Assembly (NCBI GenBank): GCA_047601745.1
Contig: JASGIS010000001.1
Location: forward strand, 5,270,001 to 5,334,000
Source of the DNA: JAKPAM01 sp047601745
Lineage (GTDB): Bacteria; Pseudomonadota; Gammaproteobacteria; Burkholderiales; Burkholderiaceae_E
DNA: 64,000 bases
Reading direction: 5' to 3'
The position numbers and the translations under genes were made by a program. Every line of letters begins with the position of its first letter. Position 1 is the first letter of the stretch. Below, piece after piece: positions 25,534-34,495 of this stretch. Below the pieces are notes generated by a model. It did no database searches. It was not told the DNA's origin and saw only the letters and a list, made by a program, of their open reading frames with translations.

Positions 25534-26718
25534 TCAGGCGCGCTCGACCGCCAGCGCCACGCCCATGCCGCCGCCGATGCACAGCGAAGCCAGGCCCTTG
25601 CGAGCGTCGCGCTTGATCATTTCGTGCAGCAACGTCACCAGGATCCGGCAGCCCGACGCGCCGATCGGGTGACCGATCGCGATGGCGCCGCCATTGACGT
25701 TGATGCGGGACGTATCCCATCCCATTTCCTTGTTGACCGCGCAGGCCTGCGCGGCGAACGCCTCGTTGATCTCCATCAGGTCGAGGTCAGCGGGCGTCCA
25801 GCCGGCACGCTGCAGCGCGCGCTTGCTGGCCGGCACCGGTCCCATGCCCATGATCGCCGGATCCAGGCCCGACGATGCGAACGCCTTGATCACGGCCAGC
25901 GGCTTGAGCCCCAACGACTGGGCCTTGCTCGCGCTCATCACGATGACGGCCGCCGCACCGTCGTTCAGGCCGGACGCGTTCGCCGCGGTCACCGTGCCGT
26001 CCTTCTTGAACGCCGGCCGCAATCCGGCGATCGATTCGGCAGTCGTGCCGCCCTTGATGTATTCGTCGGTGGCGAACGCGACCGGATCGCCCTTGCGCTG
26101 CGGGATCATCACCGGAACGATCTCGTCCTTGAAGCGCCCGGCCTTCTGCGCGGCCTCGGCCTTCTGCTGCGACGCCGCGGCGAACTCGTCCTGCTGCGAA
26201 CGCGAGATCTCGTAGCGGGCCGCGACGTTCTCGGCCGTGACGCCCATGTGGTACTGGTTGTAGACGTCCCACAGGCCGTCGACGATCATCGAGTCGACCA
26301 GCTTGGCGTCGCCCATCCGGAAACCGTCGCGCGAACCGAGCAGCACGTGCGGCGCGGCGCTCATGTTCTCCTGCCCGCCGGCGGCGACGATCTCGGCCTG
26401 GCCGGTCATCACGGCCTGCGCCGCCAGCATCACCGCCTTCAGGCCGCTACCGCAGACCTTGTTGATCGTCATCGCCGGTACCGCGTTCGAGATGCCGGCC
26501 TTGATCAGCGCCTGCCGCGCGACGTTCTGCCCCGAGCCGGCGGTCAGCACCTGCCCCAGGATCACTTCTTCGACGGCGTCCGAGCCCAGCTTGGCGCGCT
26601 CGAGCGCCGCCTTCAGCACGGTCGCGCCCAATTCCGGCGCCGCGATGCCGGCCAACGAGCCGCCGAACTTGCCGACCGCGGTGCGCGCCGCCGATACGAT
26701 GACTGCCTGTTCCATCAT
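25534..26718 (-). CDS. phaA: Acetyl-CoA acetyltransferase (beta-ketothiolase) PhaA
   Basis: This is a biosynthetic thiolase condensing two acetyl-CoA to acetoacetyl-CoA. The 394-residue product has nucleophile C89 in NKVCGSGLKAV, the NEAFAAQA motif, the catalytic histidine in GGAIAIGHPIGASG and the second cysteine in SLCIGGGMG. Two ATG codons (26718 and 26715) follow a GGGAG ribosome site, so the protein may start one residue later. It is the second gene of the pha operon, 43 bp after phaC. Confidence 0.97.
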   Translation of the reverse strand: MMEQAVIVSAARTAVGKFGGSLAGIAAPELGATVLKAALERAKLGSDAVEEVILGQVLTAGSGQNVARQALIKAGISNAVPAMTINKVCGSGLKAVMLAAQAVMTGQAEIVAAGGQENMSAAPHVLLGSRDGFRMGDAKLVDSMIVDGLWDVYNQYHMGVTAENVAARYEISRSQQDEFAAASQQKAEAAQKAGRFKDEIVPVMIPQRKGDPVAFATDEYIKGGTTAESIAGLRPAFKKDGTVTAANASGLNDGAAAVIVMSASKAQSLGLKPLAVIKAFASSGLDPAIMGMGPVPASKRALQRAGWTPADLDLMEINEAFAAQACAVNKEMGWDTSRINVNGGAIAIGHPIGASGCRILVTLLHEMIKRDARKGLASLCIGGGMGVALAVERA

Positions 26719-26761
26719 GTTCTCCCGTTTGACTGACGATATCGATTGCTCGGTCCCGCGC

Positions 26762-28840
26762 TCAGGCGGGCTGCTTCACGTAACGGCCGGGGGCCGGCTC
26801 GATCGGCGGGTAGCGGTCGCTGCCCAGTTGTTTGGGCGCCGGTTTCATCTCGCCCATCTTCGGCTTGAGCCATGCGATCCAGTCGTTCCACCAGCTACCC
26901 GGATGCTCGGTGGCCGTCGCCATCCACTGTTCGGGATCCGCCGGGTGGCGCTCGCCGGTCCAGTAGTTGCGCTTGTTCTTCGAGGCCGGATTGATCGTCC
27001 CGGCGATGTGGCCGCTGGCCGACAGCACGAAACGGATGTCGCCGCCGAGCAGTTGCGTCGTCTGGTACGCGGCGACCCACGGCACGATGTGGTCCTCGCG
27101 CGCGGCCATCACGTAGGCCGGCACCTCGATGCGCCGCAGGTCGATCGGCTCGCCGAGGCAGCTCAGGCGGTTCGGCTCGCGCAATTCGTTCTGCAGGTAC
27201 ATGTGCCGCAGGTACCAGGCATACATCGGCCCTGGCAGATTCGTGCTGTCGCCGTTCCAGTACAGCAGGTCGAAAGCCGGCGGCCGTCCGCCCTTCAGGT
27301 AGTTGTTGACGACGTAGTTCCAGACCAGGTCGCTCGGCCGCAGGAACGAGAACGTCGTCGCCAGATCGCGGCCGCTGAGCAGCCCGCCGCGCCCGAGCTG
27401 GCGCTCGCGCATCTCGACCTGCTGCTCGTCGATGAACACGCCGAGCACGCCCGGCTCGGCGAAATCGAGCAGCGTCGTCAGCAGCGTCAGCGATTCGACC
27501 GGGTACTGGCCCTGTGCGGCCAGCGCGGCCAGCGCGGTGCTGACGATCGTGCCGCCGACGCAGAAGCCCAGCAGGTTGATCTTGTCCTGGCCCGACAGGT
27601 CCTGGATGACGTTGATCGGCTCGACCACGCCCCTGGCCAGGTAATCGTCCCAGCCCAGGTGGCCCTGGTCGGCGCCGACGTTGCGCCACGACACCATGAA
27701 CACCGTCAGGCCCTGCGAGACGAGGAACTGCACCATCGAGTTGTCCGGCTGCAGATCCATGATGTAGAACTTGTTGATGCACGGCGGCACCAGCATGATC
27801 GGCCGCGCCCCGACCATCGGCGTCGACGGCTGGTACTGGATCAACTGGATCAGGTCGTTCTCGAAGATCACCGCGCCGGCGGACGTCGCCACGTTGCGGC
27901 CGACCTCGAACGCTTCGTCGTCGTTCTGCGACAGCTTGCCGCGGCGCATGTCGGCGAGCATGTTCTCCATGCCCGCCATCAGGCTCTTGCCCTGCGTCTG
28001 GATCAGCATCCGCTGCGCTTCGGGATTGCTGGCGAAGAAGTTGGCCGGCGACATCGCCTCGATCCATTGCAGCGTCGCGAAGCGGATGCGGTCGCGCATC
28101 TTCGCGTCGCCCTCGACGGCATCGGCCATCTTCAGCAGGAACTCGCTGTTCAGCAGGTACAGCGCGGCGGTCCACGAATACAGCCCGTTGTGCTGCCAGC
28201 TCGAATCGGCGAAGCGCTTGTCCTTGATCGACGGCGCCTTGCCGTCGGCCGACGCGCTGACCAGCTTCTGCCAGCGCGCGACGTATTCGGTCTGCAGCGC
28301 CGCCAGCCTGGCCGGATCGAGCTTGACGCCGGGGATCGGCGGCAGCGACGGCAGCCGCGGCACGAAGTCGCCGGCCGCGGGCCGGCCGCCGGCGAACATC
28401 GCCGACATCCATTGCTGCATGCCCGGCATCAGCGCCGCCAGGCCATCGGTGCCCGCCGACGCCCCGGTCGGCATCCCCGGCATCCCCGGGAGGCCCGGCA
28501 GCCCCGGCATCGCGGGCAGGCTGGACAACATCGGCATCATGTCCTTGAACGCACCGAACATCGCCGCCGGATCGAAACCGCCGACGCCCGCTCCCGGCAT
28601 CGTCCACGGCCAGGGCGTCTTGCGCTCGCCGGTCGACGATGCACCCGTTGCCGCGGCACCGGTTGCCGCCGCGCCGGTCGCGTGCTGCGGAGCGGCATCG
28701 TCGGTCCGCGCGCCCGCGGTCTGCCCGCTCGCGATCGTCTGCTGCGGCGATGCGCCGGCCGTCTGCGCCGCGCCGGCGGTTTCGCCCGAGCGCTTGGCCA
28801 CTCGCCGCGTTGTCGATGTGTCCTTAGGTTTCGTTGCCAT
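26762..28840 (-). CDS. phaC: Class I polyhydroxyalkanoate synthase PhaC
   Basis: PhaC polymerises 3-hydroxyacyl-CoA into PHA granules. The alpha/beta-hydrolase core has the lipase-like box GFCVGG with nucleophile C427, the catalytic aspartate in AAREDHIVPW and the histidine in SASGHIAG. At 692 residues it is about 100 longer than typical class I synthases. The extra N-terminal part is Ala/Thr/Gly-rich and includes a collagen-like stretch, MPGLPGLPGMPGMP, near residues 110-130. The gene begins 29 bp after pgeF, so readthrough from rluD-pgeF is possible. Confidence 0.97.
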   Translation of the reverse strand: MATKPKDTSTTRRVAKRSGETAGAAQTAGASPQQTIASGQTAGARTDDAAPQHATGAAATGAAATGASSTGERKTPWPWTMPGAGVGGFDPAAMFGAFKDMMPMLSSLPAMPGLPGLPGMPGMPTGASAGTDGLAALMPGMQQWMSAMFAGGRPAAGDFVPRLPSLPPIPGVKLDPARLAALQTEYVARWQKLVSASADGKAPSIKDKRFADSSWQHNGLYSWTAALYLLNSEFLLKMADAVEGDAKMRDRIRFATLQWIEAMSPANFFASNPEAQRMLIQTQGKSLMAGMENMLADMRRGKLSQNDDEAFEVGRNVATSAGAVIFENDLIQLIQYQPSTPMVGARPIMLVPPCINKFYIMDLQPDNSMVQFLVSQGLTVFMVSWRNVGADQGHLGWDDYLARGVVEPINVIQDLSGQDKINLLGFCVGGTIVSTALAALAAQGQYPVESLTLLTTLLDFAEPGVLGVFIDEQQVEMRERQLGRGGLLSGRDLATTFSFLRPSDLVWNYVVNNYLKGGRPPAFDLLYWNGDSTNLPGPMYAWYLRHMYLQNELREPNRLSCLGEPIDLRRIEVPAYVMAAREDHIVPWVAAYQTTQLLGGDIRFVLSASGHIAGTINPASKNKRNYWTGERHPADPEQWMATATEHPGSWWNDWIAWLKPKMGEMKPAPKQLGSDRYPPIEPAPGRYVKQPA

Positions 28841-28869
28841 CAGGTCTCCTCGCTCGATGTCTTTCCTGG

Positions 28870-29775
28870 CTACCTGCCGGCCTGTCGGCTGGCACTCTTC
28901 CCGAGGCCTCCGGAATCGACGTGCCGGCCATTCGCCGACGCGCGCTGGTCGCCGTCGATCCAGATCACGGAGGCCATTCTGCCCGTTTGCCGATCACGTC
29001 GGTATGAGTAGAAACGATGCGGATCGGACACCGTACAGTATGCACCTCCTGCGATCGTCGCCAAACCGCTGGCGCGCAGCCGCTGGCGCGCCAGTTCGTA
29101 GAGGTCGGCCCACCATTTGCCCGCGCCCGGGGCCGGCCTGAACGCGCGCCGCGCCTGCGGATCATGCGCGACGAACGCTTCACGGACCTCGTCGCCGACC
29201 TCGAAGCGATCCGGCCCGATCGCCGGGCCCAGCCACGCATGCCAGTGCCGGGGGCCGGTGGCCCGCTCGCGCAGCGCGGCCATCGTCCGTTCGAGCACGC
29301 CGGCCGCCAGGCCGCGCCAGCCCGCGTGCGCGACGCCGACGGCATCGCCCGATTCGCTGGCCACGAAGACCGGCAGGCAGTCGGCCGTCTGGATCACGAG
29401 CACCCGTCCCGGCCGCGTCGTGACCGCGGCATCAGCGACCGGCGGAACATCGGCGACCGGTGCGGGATCCGCTCCGGCCGCGCCGTCGTCGCACCAGACC
29501 TCGGTGCCGTGCACCTGCTGGAGCCAGACCGGCTCGTCCGGCAGCCAGGCGCGCAGCAGTAGGCGGTTGCGCGCCACGTTCGCGGGATCGTCGCCGCAGG
29601 CCGCACCCAGGTTCCAGCCGCCCGCGTGTCCGCCCGGCAGGCCGTACGCCCCGGCGCTGACGCCGCCGGAACGCAGCGTCGTGAACGCCCGCACGCGGAC
29701 CGGCACCGGCCACTCGGGCGCGAGGCTGTCCGGCGGATCGCGAGGCGCGGGGGCGGACGGCGGTGCCTGCGTCAT
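28870..29775 (-). CDS. pgeF: Peptidoglycan editing factor PgeF (YfiH/laccase-domain protein)
   Basis: This is a 301-residue YfiH-family protein. Family members are zinc-dependent multicopper-oxidase-like folds; E. coli YfiH is reported to prevent wrong amino acids entering peptidoglycan, and other members act on purine nucleosides. Conserved segments are QVHGTEV, TADCLPVF, VGVAHAGWRGL (metal-binding Cys/His) and GPAIGPDRFEV, ending in DPHRFYSYRRDRQTGRM. The ATG at 29775 overlaps the rluD stop by ATGA. The same frame runs on through rluD as a shadow. The C-terminal 30 residues after the conserved end are unconserved. Confidence 0.93.
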   Translation of the reverse strand: MTQAPPSAPAPRDPPDSLAPEWPVPVRVRAFTTLRSGGVSAGAYGLPGGHAGGWNLGAACGDDPANVARNRLLLRAWLPDEPVWLQQVHGTEVWCDDGAAGADPAPVADVPPVADAAVTTRPGRVLVIQTADCLPVFVASESGDAVGVAHAGWRGLAAGVLERTMAALRERATGPRHWHAWLGPAIGPDRFEVGDEVREAFVAHDPQARRAFRPAPGAGKWWADLYELARQRLRASGLATIAGGAYCTVSDPHRFYSYRRDRQTGRMASVIWIDGDQRASANGRHVDSGGLGKSASRQAGR

Positions 29776-30902
29776 CGCCGGCCTCCGGCAGTCGTCATCG
29801 GCAGCGGACAGGCCGCGGCGGCCGGTTCGCGCCGATCGAGCCAGGCTTCGATCGCGGCATCGAGCCCCGGATCGGCCAGCCGGTCGAGCAGCCGGCGCAG
29901 ATCGTCGGGCGGAGCGGCCCGCCATTCGCGCGCGCGCCCGTCGATCGGATCGCGCAGCGCCAGCGCGCACGCGTGCAGCGCCTGCCGCGCGATCGCGTCG
30001 GTACGGCCGCCGTACAGCGCATCGCCGAGCAGCGGATGACCGAGATACGACAGATGCACGCGGATCTGGTGCGTGCGCCCGGTCCGCAACGCGCAGCCCA
30101 GCAGCGAAGCCGCGAACGCGTCGCCGCCCGCTTCGGGCGTGGGCAAACGAGCGCCGGACGTCTGGCGGTCCGGCCCGACCGCCAGACGCTCGAACCGCGT
30201 CTGCGCGGCACGGCCGGCCGGCTCGGCCACGACCGCCATCCGCGTGCGCTGGCGCGGATCGCGGCCGATCGGCAGGTCGATCTCGCCGCTGGCGGGCGGG
30301 CGGCCGTGCACGACGGCCAGATAGCGGCGCGACATGCTGCGGTCGGCCAGTTGCGCGACCAGCGCCGCGCACGCGGCCTCGGTCTTGCCGACGACCATCA
30401 GGCCGCTGGTGTCCTTGTCGAGCCGATGGACGATGCCGGCGCGCGGCAGCGACGCGGACCGCGGGCGATGGTGCAGCAGACCGTTGAGCAGCGTGCCGCG
30501 CCAATTGCCGGCGGCCGGATGGGTGACCAGGCCGGCCGGCTTGTTGATCACCATCAGCGAGTCGTCCTCGTCGACGATGTCCAGCGCGACGTCGTCGGGC
30601 TCGAACGCCGAATCGGCCTCGCGCGGCAGCGGCCGGACGAAGATCGTTTCGTAGCCGGCCAGCCGCGTCTTCGACAGCAGCGCCCGCTGCTCGCACCAGA
30701 CCGCGCCCAGCGCGATCCATTGCTGGATCCGCGCGCGCGAGACCTCGGGCAGCCGCGCGGCCAGGAAGCGATCGACGCGTTCGCCGGCACCGCCGGCCGC
30801 GTCGATGACCAGCGGCGCGGCCTCCTGCGAGGGTTCCGCGTCGGCGGCCTCGGCCCCTTCGATATAATCGCCGTCCGATGGCTTGCCGGTGCGCCTCGGC
30901 AC
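29772..30902 (-). CDS. rluD: 23S rRNA pseudouridine synthase RluD
   Basis: RluD makes pseudouridines in helix 69 of 23S rRNA. An S4-like domain (GERVDRFLAARLPEVSRARIQQWI) is followed by the synthase core with its catalytic aspartate in HRLDKDTSGLMVVGKT and by RTGRTHQIRVHLSYLGHPLLGD. I chose the GTG at 30902 (376 residues), which has AAGAGG five bases upstream. The in-frame ATG at 30956 would add 18 residues, lacks a ribosome site and would overlap the divergent bamD start. The N-terminal 35 residues are acidic and unconserved. A bamD -10 candidate lies within this coding region. It is followed by pgeF with ATGA overlap. Confidence 0.94.
   Translation of the reverse strand: MPRRTGKPSDGDYIEGAEAADAEPSQEAAPLVIDAAGGAGERVDRFLAARLPEVSRARIQQWIALGAVWCEQRALLSKTRLAGYETIFVRPLPREADSAFEPDDVALDIVDEDDSLMVINKPAGLVTHPAAGNWRGTLLNGLLHHRPRSASLPRAGIVHRLDKDTSGLMVVGKTEAACAALVAQLADRSMSRRYLAVVHGRPPASGEIDLPIGRDPRQRTRMAVVAEPAGRAAQTRFERLAVGPDRQTSGARLPTPEAGGDAFAASLLGCALRTGRTHQIRVHLSYLGHPLLGDALYGGRTDAIARQALHACALALRDPIDGRAREWRAAPPDDLRRLLDRLADPGLDAAIEAWLDRREPAAAACPLPMTTAGGRR
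30863..30868 (+). promoter_or_regulatory. Consensus -10 box for bamD
   Basis: TATAAT stands about 73 bp before the bamD ATG, inside the 5' end of divergent rluD. No -35 match is apparent 17 bp upstream. It is a candidate only, supported by its perfect hexamer in a very GC-rich setting. Confidence 0.45.
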
Positions 30903-30940
30903 GTCGGCCTCTTGGCGCGACAATCGCGATGGAGAAACGG

Positions 30941-31759
30941 ATGCCTTACCTGACATGGATCGCCGCAGTCCGGCGCGCGTTGTTGTTGATCACGACGACG
31001 GCCGTGCTGGCCGCGTGCGGCACCGGCGAAGGGCCGGATATCACGGCCGGATGGCCGCCCGAGAAATTATATGCGGACGCCCGGGACGAACTGAACTCGG
31101 GCAACTGGCAGCAGGCGATCAAGCAGCTCGAGAAGCTCGAATCGCGCTATCCGTTCGGCAAATGGGCGCAGCAGGCGCAGATCGACCTGGCCTATGCCAA
31201 CTACAAGGAAGGCGATCGCGCGCTCGCGCTGGCGGCCGTCGACCGCTTCATGAAGCTGCATCCGAACCATCCGCAGCTCGACTACGCGTACTACCTGAAG
31301 GGCCTCATCAACTTCAACGAACAGCAGGGGTTCATGGCCAGCCTCGGCGGCCAGGATCTGTCCGAACGCGATCTGCGCGCCGCGCGCGACGCGTTCGACG
31401 CGTTCCGCGAAGTCGTCACGCGCTGGCCCGACAGCCGTTATGCGGACGACGCGCACGAGCGCATGCGCTACCTGGTCAACACGATGGCGCAGGGAGAGGT
31501 CAAGATCGCCCGCTACTACTTCGACCGCGCCGCTTATGTCGCCGCCGCCAATCGCGCCGAGTCGGTCGTCAAGCTGTATCAGCAGACGCCCGCCGTCGAG
31601 CAGGCGCTGTACATCCTGATGGTCTCGTACGACAAGCTCGGCATGAAGGACCTGCAGCAGGACGCCGAACGCGTGTTCAAGGCGAACTTCCCGGACAGCC
31701 CGCTGCTGCGCGACGGCATCGCCAGGGTCGATCGCAAGTGGTATCAGTTCTGGCGCTGA
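30941..31759 (+). CDS. bamD: Outer-membrane assembly lipoprotein BamD
   Basis: BamD is the essential lipoprotein of the BAM complex that inserts beta-barrel proteins. The 272-residue product starts with a lipoprotein signal peptide whose lipobox LAAC puts the lipidated cysteine at residue 26. TPR repeats follow: YADARDELNSGNWQQAIKQL, SRYPFGKWAQQAQIDLAYA, HPNHPQLDYAYYLKG and further units, ending in KWYQFWR. The ATG at 30941 was chosen for its GGAGA site six bases upstream; the frame is open further upstream. The 3' end overlaps the convergent helicase gene by 16 bp. Confidence 0.96.
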   Translation: MPYLTWIAAVRRALLLITTTAVLAACGTGEGPDITAGWPPEKLYADARDELNSGNWQQAIKQLEKLESRYPFGKWAQQAQIDLAYANYKEGDRALALAAVDRFMKLHPNHPQLDYAYYLKGLINFNEQQGFMASLGGQDLSERDLRAARDAFDAFREVVTRWPDSRYADDAHERMRYLVNTMAQGEVKIARYYFDRAAYVAAANRAESVVKLYQQTPAVEQALYILMVSYDKLGMKDLQQDAERVFKANFPDSPLLRDGIARVDRKWYQFWR

Positions 31760-34224
31760 GCGTCGGCCGGATCGGCCGCCGGAGCATCGTCGCCCGACAC
31801 GAAGCGTAGCGCGTCGTCGGCCGACCGCGTCCGACGAAAAGGCGGCAGGCTGCGCAGCATCGATCGCCCATAGGGCTTGTCGGCCAGCCGCGCGTCGCAG
31901 ACGACGAGCAGGCCGCGGTCCGTCTCCGAGCGGATCAGGCGCCCGGCGCCCTGCTTGAGCGCCATCGCGGTCGCCGGCAGGTGCAGCCGCCGGAACGGAT
32001 CGTAGCCGGCTCGCCGCACCGCCTCGCTGCGCGCGCGCACGATCGGATCGTCGGGCGGCGCGAACGGCAGCTTGTCGATGATCACCAGCGACAACTGCGC
32101 GCCCTGCACGTCGACGCCCTCCCAGAAGCTCGCGCTGCCGACCAGCACCGGCGCCGGATGTTCGCGAAAGCGGTCGAGCAGTTCGCCGCGCGTCCCCTCG
32201 CCCTGGCGCAGCAGCAGCAGCGACGGCGCGTCGGCGGCGATGCGCCGCGCCAGCAGTTCGGCCAGGCGCTCGACCATCCGCAGCGTCGTGCACAACACGA
32301 AAGCCCGGCCGCCGTTGGCGACGATCAGCGGCCAGACCGCCTGCGCCAGACGTTCGGCGTAGTCGCGCGACAGCGGATCGCCGAGCCCCTGCGGCACGTA
32401 CAGCAGCGCCTGGTGCTGATAGTCGAACGGACTGTCGACGATCATCGTGCGCGCGCCCTCCAGACCGAGCGAGCGCGAAAAGAAATCGAGGCTGCCGCCG
32501 ATCGCCAGCGTTGCCGACAGGAATACCCAGGCGCGCGGACGCTGCTCGCGATGGCGGGTGAACGCCTCGGCGACCGACAACGGCGTCGCATGCAGCGTGC
32601 AGCCCGACTGGCCGACGTCGGCCCACAGGATCCGTCCTTCGACGACGAGGCCGGCATCGCCGCCGGCCGACGGCCCTGGAGATCCTTCGGATCCAGGAGA
32701 TCGCACGGATCCGGAATCCGCCGACAGGCCGGAAGCCCCCACGGACCCGGAAGATCCCGATAGGCCGGAGGCCCCCACGGACCCCGCAGATCCCGGCAGG
32801 CCGGAAGACTCGGAAAGCGCCGCGGAAGATCCCGACAGCCGCGACGATCCGGACGGCTCGGCCGCACCGTCCGGCACACGGCGCGCCGTCGATTCGTCGA
32901 CGACGCGGGTCAGCCAGTCGCCGAGCCGATGCGCGAGCTCGTTCGCGCGCAGCGCGCAGCGGGCCAGATCCTTGCTGCGAACCGCCGCCTGCGCCAGCAC
33001 CTCGCCGGCGGCGGTGATCTCCGCGTGCGCGTCGCCGATGGCCTGCAGCAGTTCGGGCATCCGGCGGGCGGCCTGGCTGTCCAGGCGCGCCGGCGGGCCC
33101 GCCTGCAGCCGCCAGTCGCGCACGGCCTGTTCGATCCGCGCCGCCAGCTCGGTCCAGTCGGTCTGGTCGCGCGCGTCGGCCAGCCCGCAGCGCAGCACGT
33201 CGCGCCCGAACTCGACGAGCTGGCGCGTCGACACCGCGCTGCCGAAGAACTGCGTCGCCACCTCGGGCAACTGGTGCGCCTCGTCGAAGATGACGGCCGA
33301 TACGGTCGGCAGCAGTTCGGAGATGCCCTCGTCCTTCAGCGCCAGGTCCGCGCAGAACAGATGATGGTTGACGACGATGATGTCCGCGTCCTGCGCCTGC
33401 TGGCGCGCCTTGTAGACGAAGCACTGATCGAAGTCCGGGCACTCCTGCCCGAGGCAGTTGTCGCGCGTCGACGTGGCCATCGCCCAGGCGGGCGCGTCCT
33501 CGGCCACGCCGGTCAGCGCGCCTCGGTCCCCGGTCAGCGATACCTTCGAGAACAGCTCGATCCGGCGCAGGTCGACGATGTCCGCGCGCCGCGCGAACCG
33601 GCCCTCGGCGAGATGGCGCTTCAAATGGTAGCGGCAGACGTAGTTGGACCGGCCCTTGAGCAGCGCGACGTTCGCCGACACGCCGAGCGCCTCGCGCACG
33701 CGCGGCAGGTCGCGCGCGAACAACTGGTCCTGCAGGTTGCGCGTACCGGTCGAGATCAGCACGCGTCCGCCGCACAGCAGCGCCGGTACCAGGTACGCAT
33801 AGGTCTTGCCCGTCCCCGTCCCCGCCTCGGCGACCAGCATCGATTGGTGCTGGATCGCCTCGCCGACGGCCGACGCCAGCCGCTGCTGGCCCGGGCGAGC
33901 CACGAAGCCCGGATGCGCGCGCGCGATCGCACCGTCGGGCGCCAGCGCATCGGCGAACGGATCGGGGCCGGGCGGCAGCAGCGAATCGCCGTCCGCCGCC
34001 GGATCGTGCCGATCCGCATCGGACCGAGTCGCATCGGACCGATCCGCATCCGGTCCGACTGCGCCGGGTCGAGCCGCATCAGGCCGAGCGGCGTCGGATC
34101 GGACTCCATCGGACCGATCCGCATCGGGCCGGACCACATCGGACCCGACCGGCGGATCGTCGCCGGCCGACGACGGCCGCGGCTCCGCGCGAGCATCGAG
34201 CGGCCCCGCCGCGGACGAGCGCAT
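31744..34224 (-). CDS. ATP-dependent DNA helicase, DinG/YoaA family
   Basis: This is an XPD-like superfamily-2 iron-sulfur helicase of 826 residues. Walker A is AEAGTGTGKTYAYL. The four cluster cysteines are in YVCRYHL and in NCLGQECPDFDQC, the DEAH box is in VIFDEAHQLPE, and motifs V/VI are near the end (FWEGVDVQGAQL, KQGAGRLIRSETDRG). YoaA-type helicases act in repair and replication-stress tolerance. Two segments are abnormal: an N-terminal about 85-residue Asp/Arg/Ser repeat region and a Gly/Ser/Ala insertion near residues 460-515, both encoded by tandem repeats. The ATG at 34224 shares its A with the stop of the DUF465 gene (TGATG). Confidence 0.93.
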   Translation of the reverse strand: MRSSAAGPLDARAEPRPSSAGDDPPVGSDVVRPDADRSDGVRSDAARPDAARPGAVGPDADRSDATRSDADRHDPAADGDSLLPPGPDPFADALAPDGAIARAHPGFVARPGQQRLASAVGEAIQHQSMLVAEAGTGTGKTYAYLVPALLCGGRVLISTGTRNLQDQLFARDLPRVREALGVSANVALLKGRSNYVCRYHLKRHLAEGRFARRADIVDLRRIELFSKVSLTGDRGALTGVAEDAPAWAMATSTRDNCLGQECPDFDQCFVYKARQQAQDADIIVVNHHLFCADLALKDEGISELLPTVSAVIFDEAHQLPEVATQFFGSAVSTRQLVEFGRDVLRCGLADARDQTDWTELAARIEQAVRDWRLQAGPPARLDSQAARRMPELLQAIGDAHAEITAAGEVLAQAAVRSKDLARCALRANELAHRLGDWLTRVVDESTARRVPDGAAEPSGSSRLSGSSAALSESSGLPGSAGSVGASGLSGSSGSVGASGLSADSGSVRSPGSEGSPGPSAGGDAGLVVEGRILWADVGQSGCTLHATPLSVAEAFTRHREQRPRAWVFLSATLAIGGSLDFFSRSLGLEGARTMIVDSPFDYQHQALLYVPQGLGDPLSRDYAERLAQAVWPLIVANGGRAFVLCTTLRMVERLAELLARRIAADAPSLLLLRQGEGTRGELLDRFREHPAPVLVGSASFWEGVDVQGAQLSLVIIDKLPFAPPDDPIVRARSEAVRRAGYDPFRRLHLPATAMALKQGAGRLIRSETDRGLLVVCDARLADKPYGRSMLRSLPPFRRTRSADDALRFVSGDDAPAADPADAQRQN
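32726..32802. repeat. 36-bp in-frame tandem repeat in the helicase gene
   Basis: AGGCC-led units recur at 32726, 32762 and 32798, exactly 36 bp apart. They encode twelve-residue units close to GASGLSGSSGSV on the minus strand, inserted between helicase domains. Confidence 0.85.
34008..34150. repeat. 15-bp in-frame tandem repeat in the helicase N-terminus
   Basis: GCATC or a close variant recurs every 15 bp at 34016, 34031, 34046, 34061, 34076, 34091, 34106, 34121 and 34136. On the minus strand it encodes pentapeptides such as RPDAD, RSDAA and RSDAT ahead of the helicase core. Confidence 0.88.
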
Positions 34225-34421
34225 CAAGCCGGAACGTCCGGGATCAGTTGCATCTGCAGCAATGCGATGGCGTCCTTGATCTGCAGCTTGCGCTTCTTCA
34301 ATCGGCGCAATTGCAGCTCGTCGAAGCGGCCCTGCGTCCCGATCGCATCGATCATCGCGTCGAGCCCGCGATGCTCGAGCTGCAGCTCGGCGATACGCCG
34401 CTTGATGGTTTCGTCATCCAT
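34224..34421 (-). CDS. DUF465 (YdcH-like) small protein
   Basis: This is a 65-residue, highly charged helical protein. MDDETIKRRIAELQLEHRGL, then DELQLRRLKKRKLQIKDAI is the DUF465/YdcH pattern, two helices forming a hairpin; the family has no established function. The frame is open upstream, but only the part from the ATG at 34421 matches. It is followed immediately by the helicase gene (TGATG), implying coupled translation, and is divergent from the PP2C gene. Confidence 0.88.
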   Translation of the reverse strand: MDDETIKRRIAELQLEHRGLDAMIDAIGTQGRFDELQLRRLKKRKLQIKDAIALLQMQLIPDVPA

Positions 34422-34495
34422 GATGGCTGAGTGCCCGCACGTGGCGGACAGACGGTTCCAAGAGCCCAAATCCAACATGGAATAATAGTTGCAAC

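Noticed and set aside
34428..34495. AT-rich GGAATAATAG as the PP2C promoter
   Set aside because: It ends about 10 bp before the start codon and has no -35 at proper spacing.
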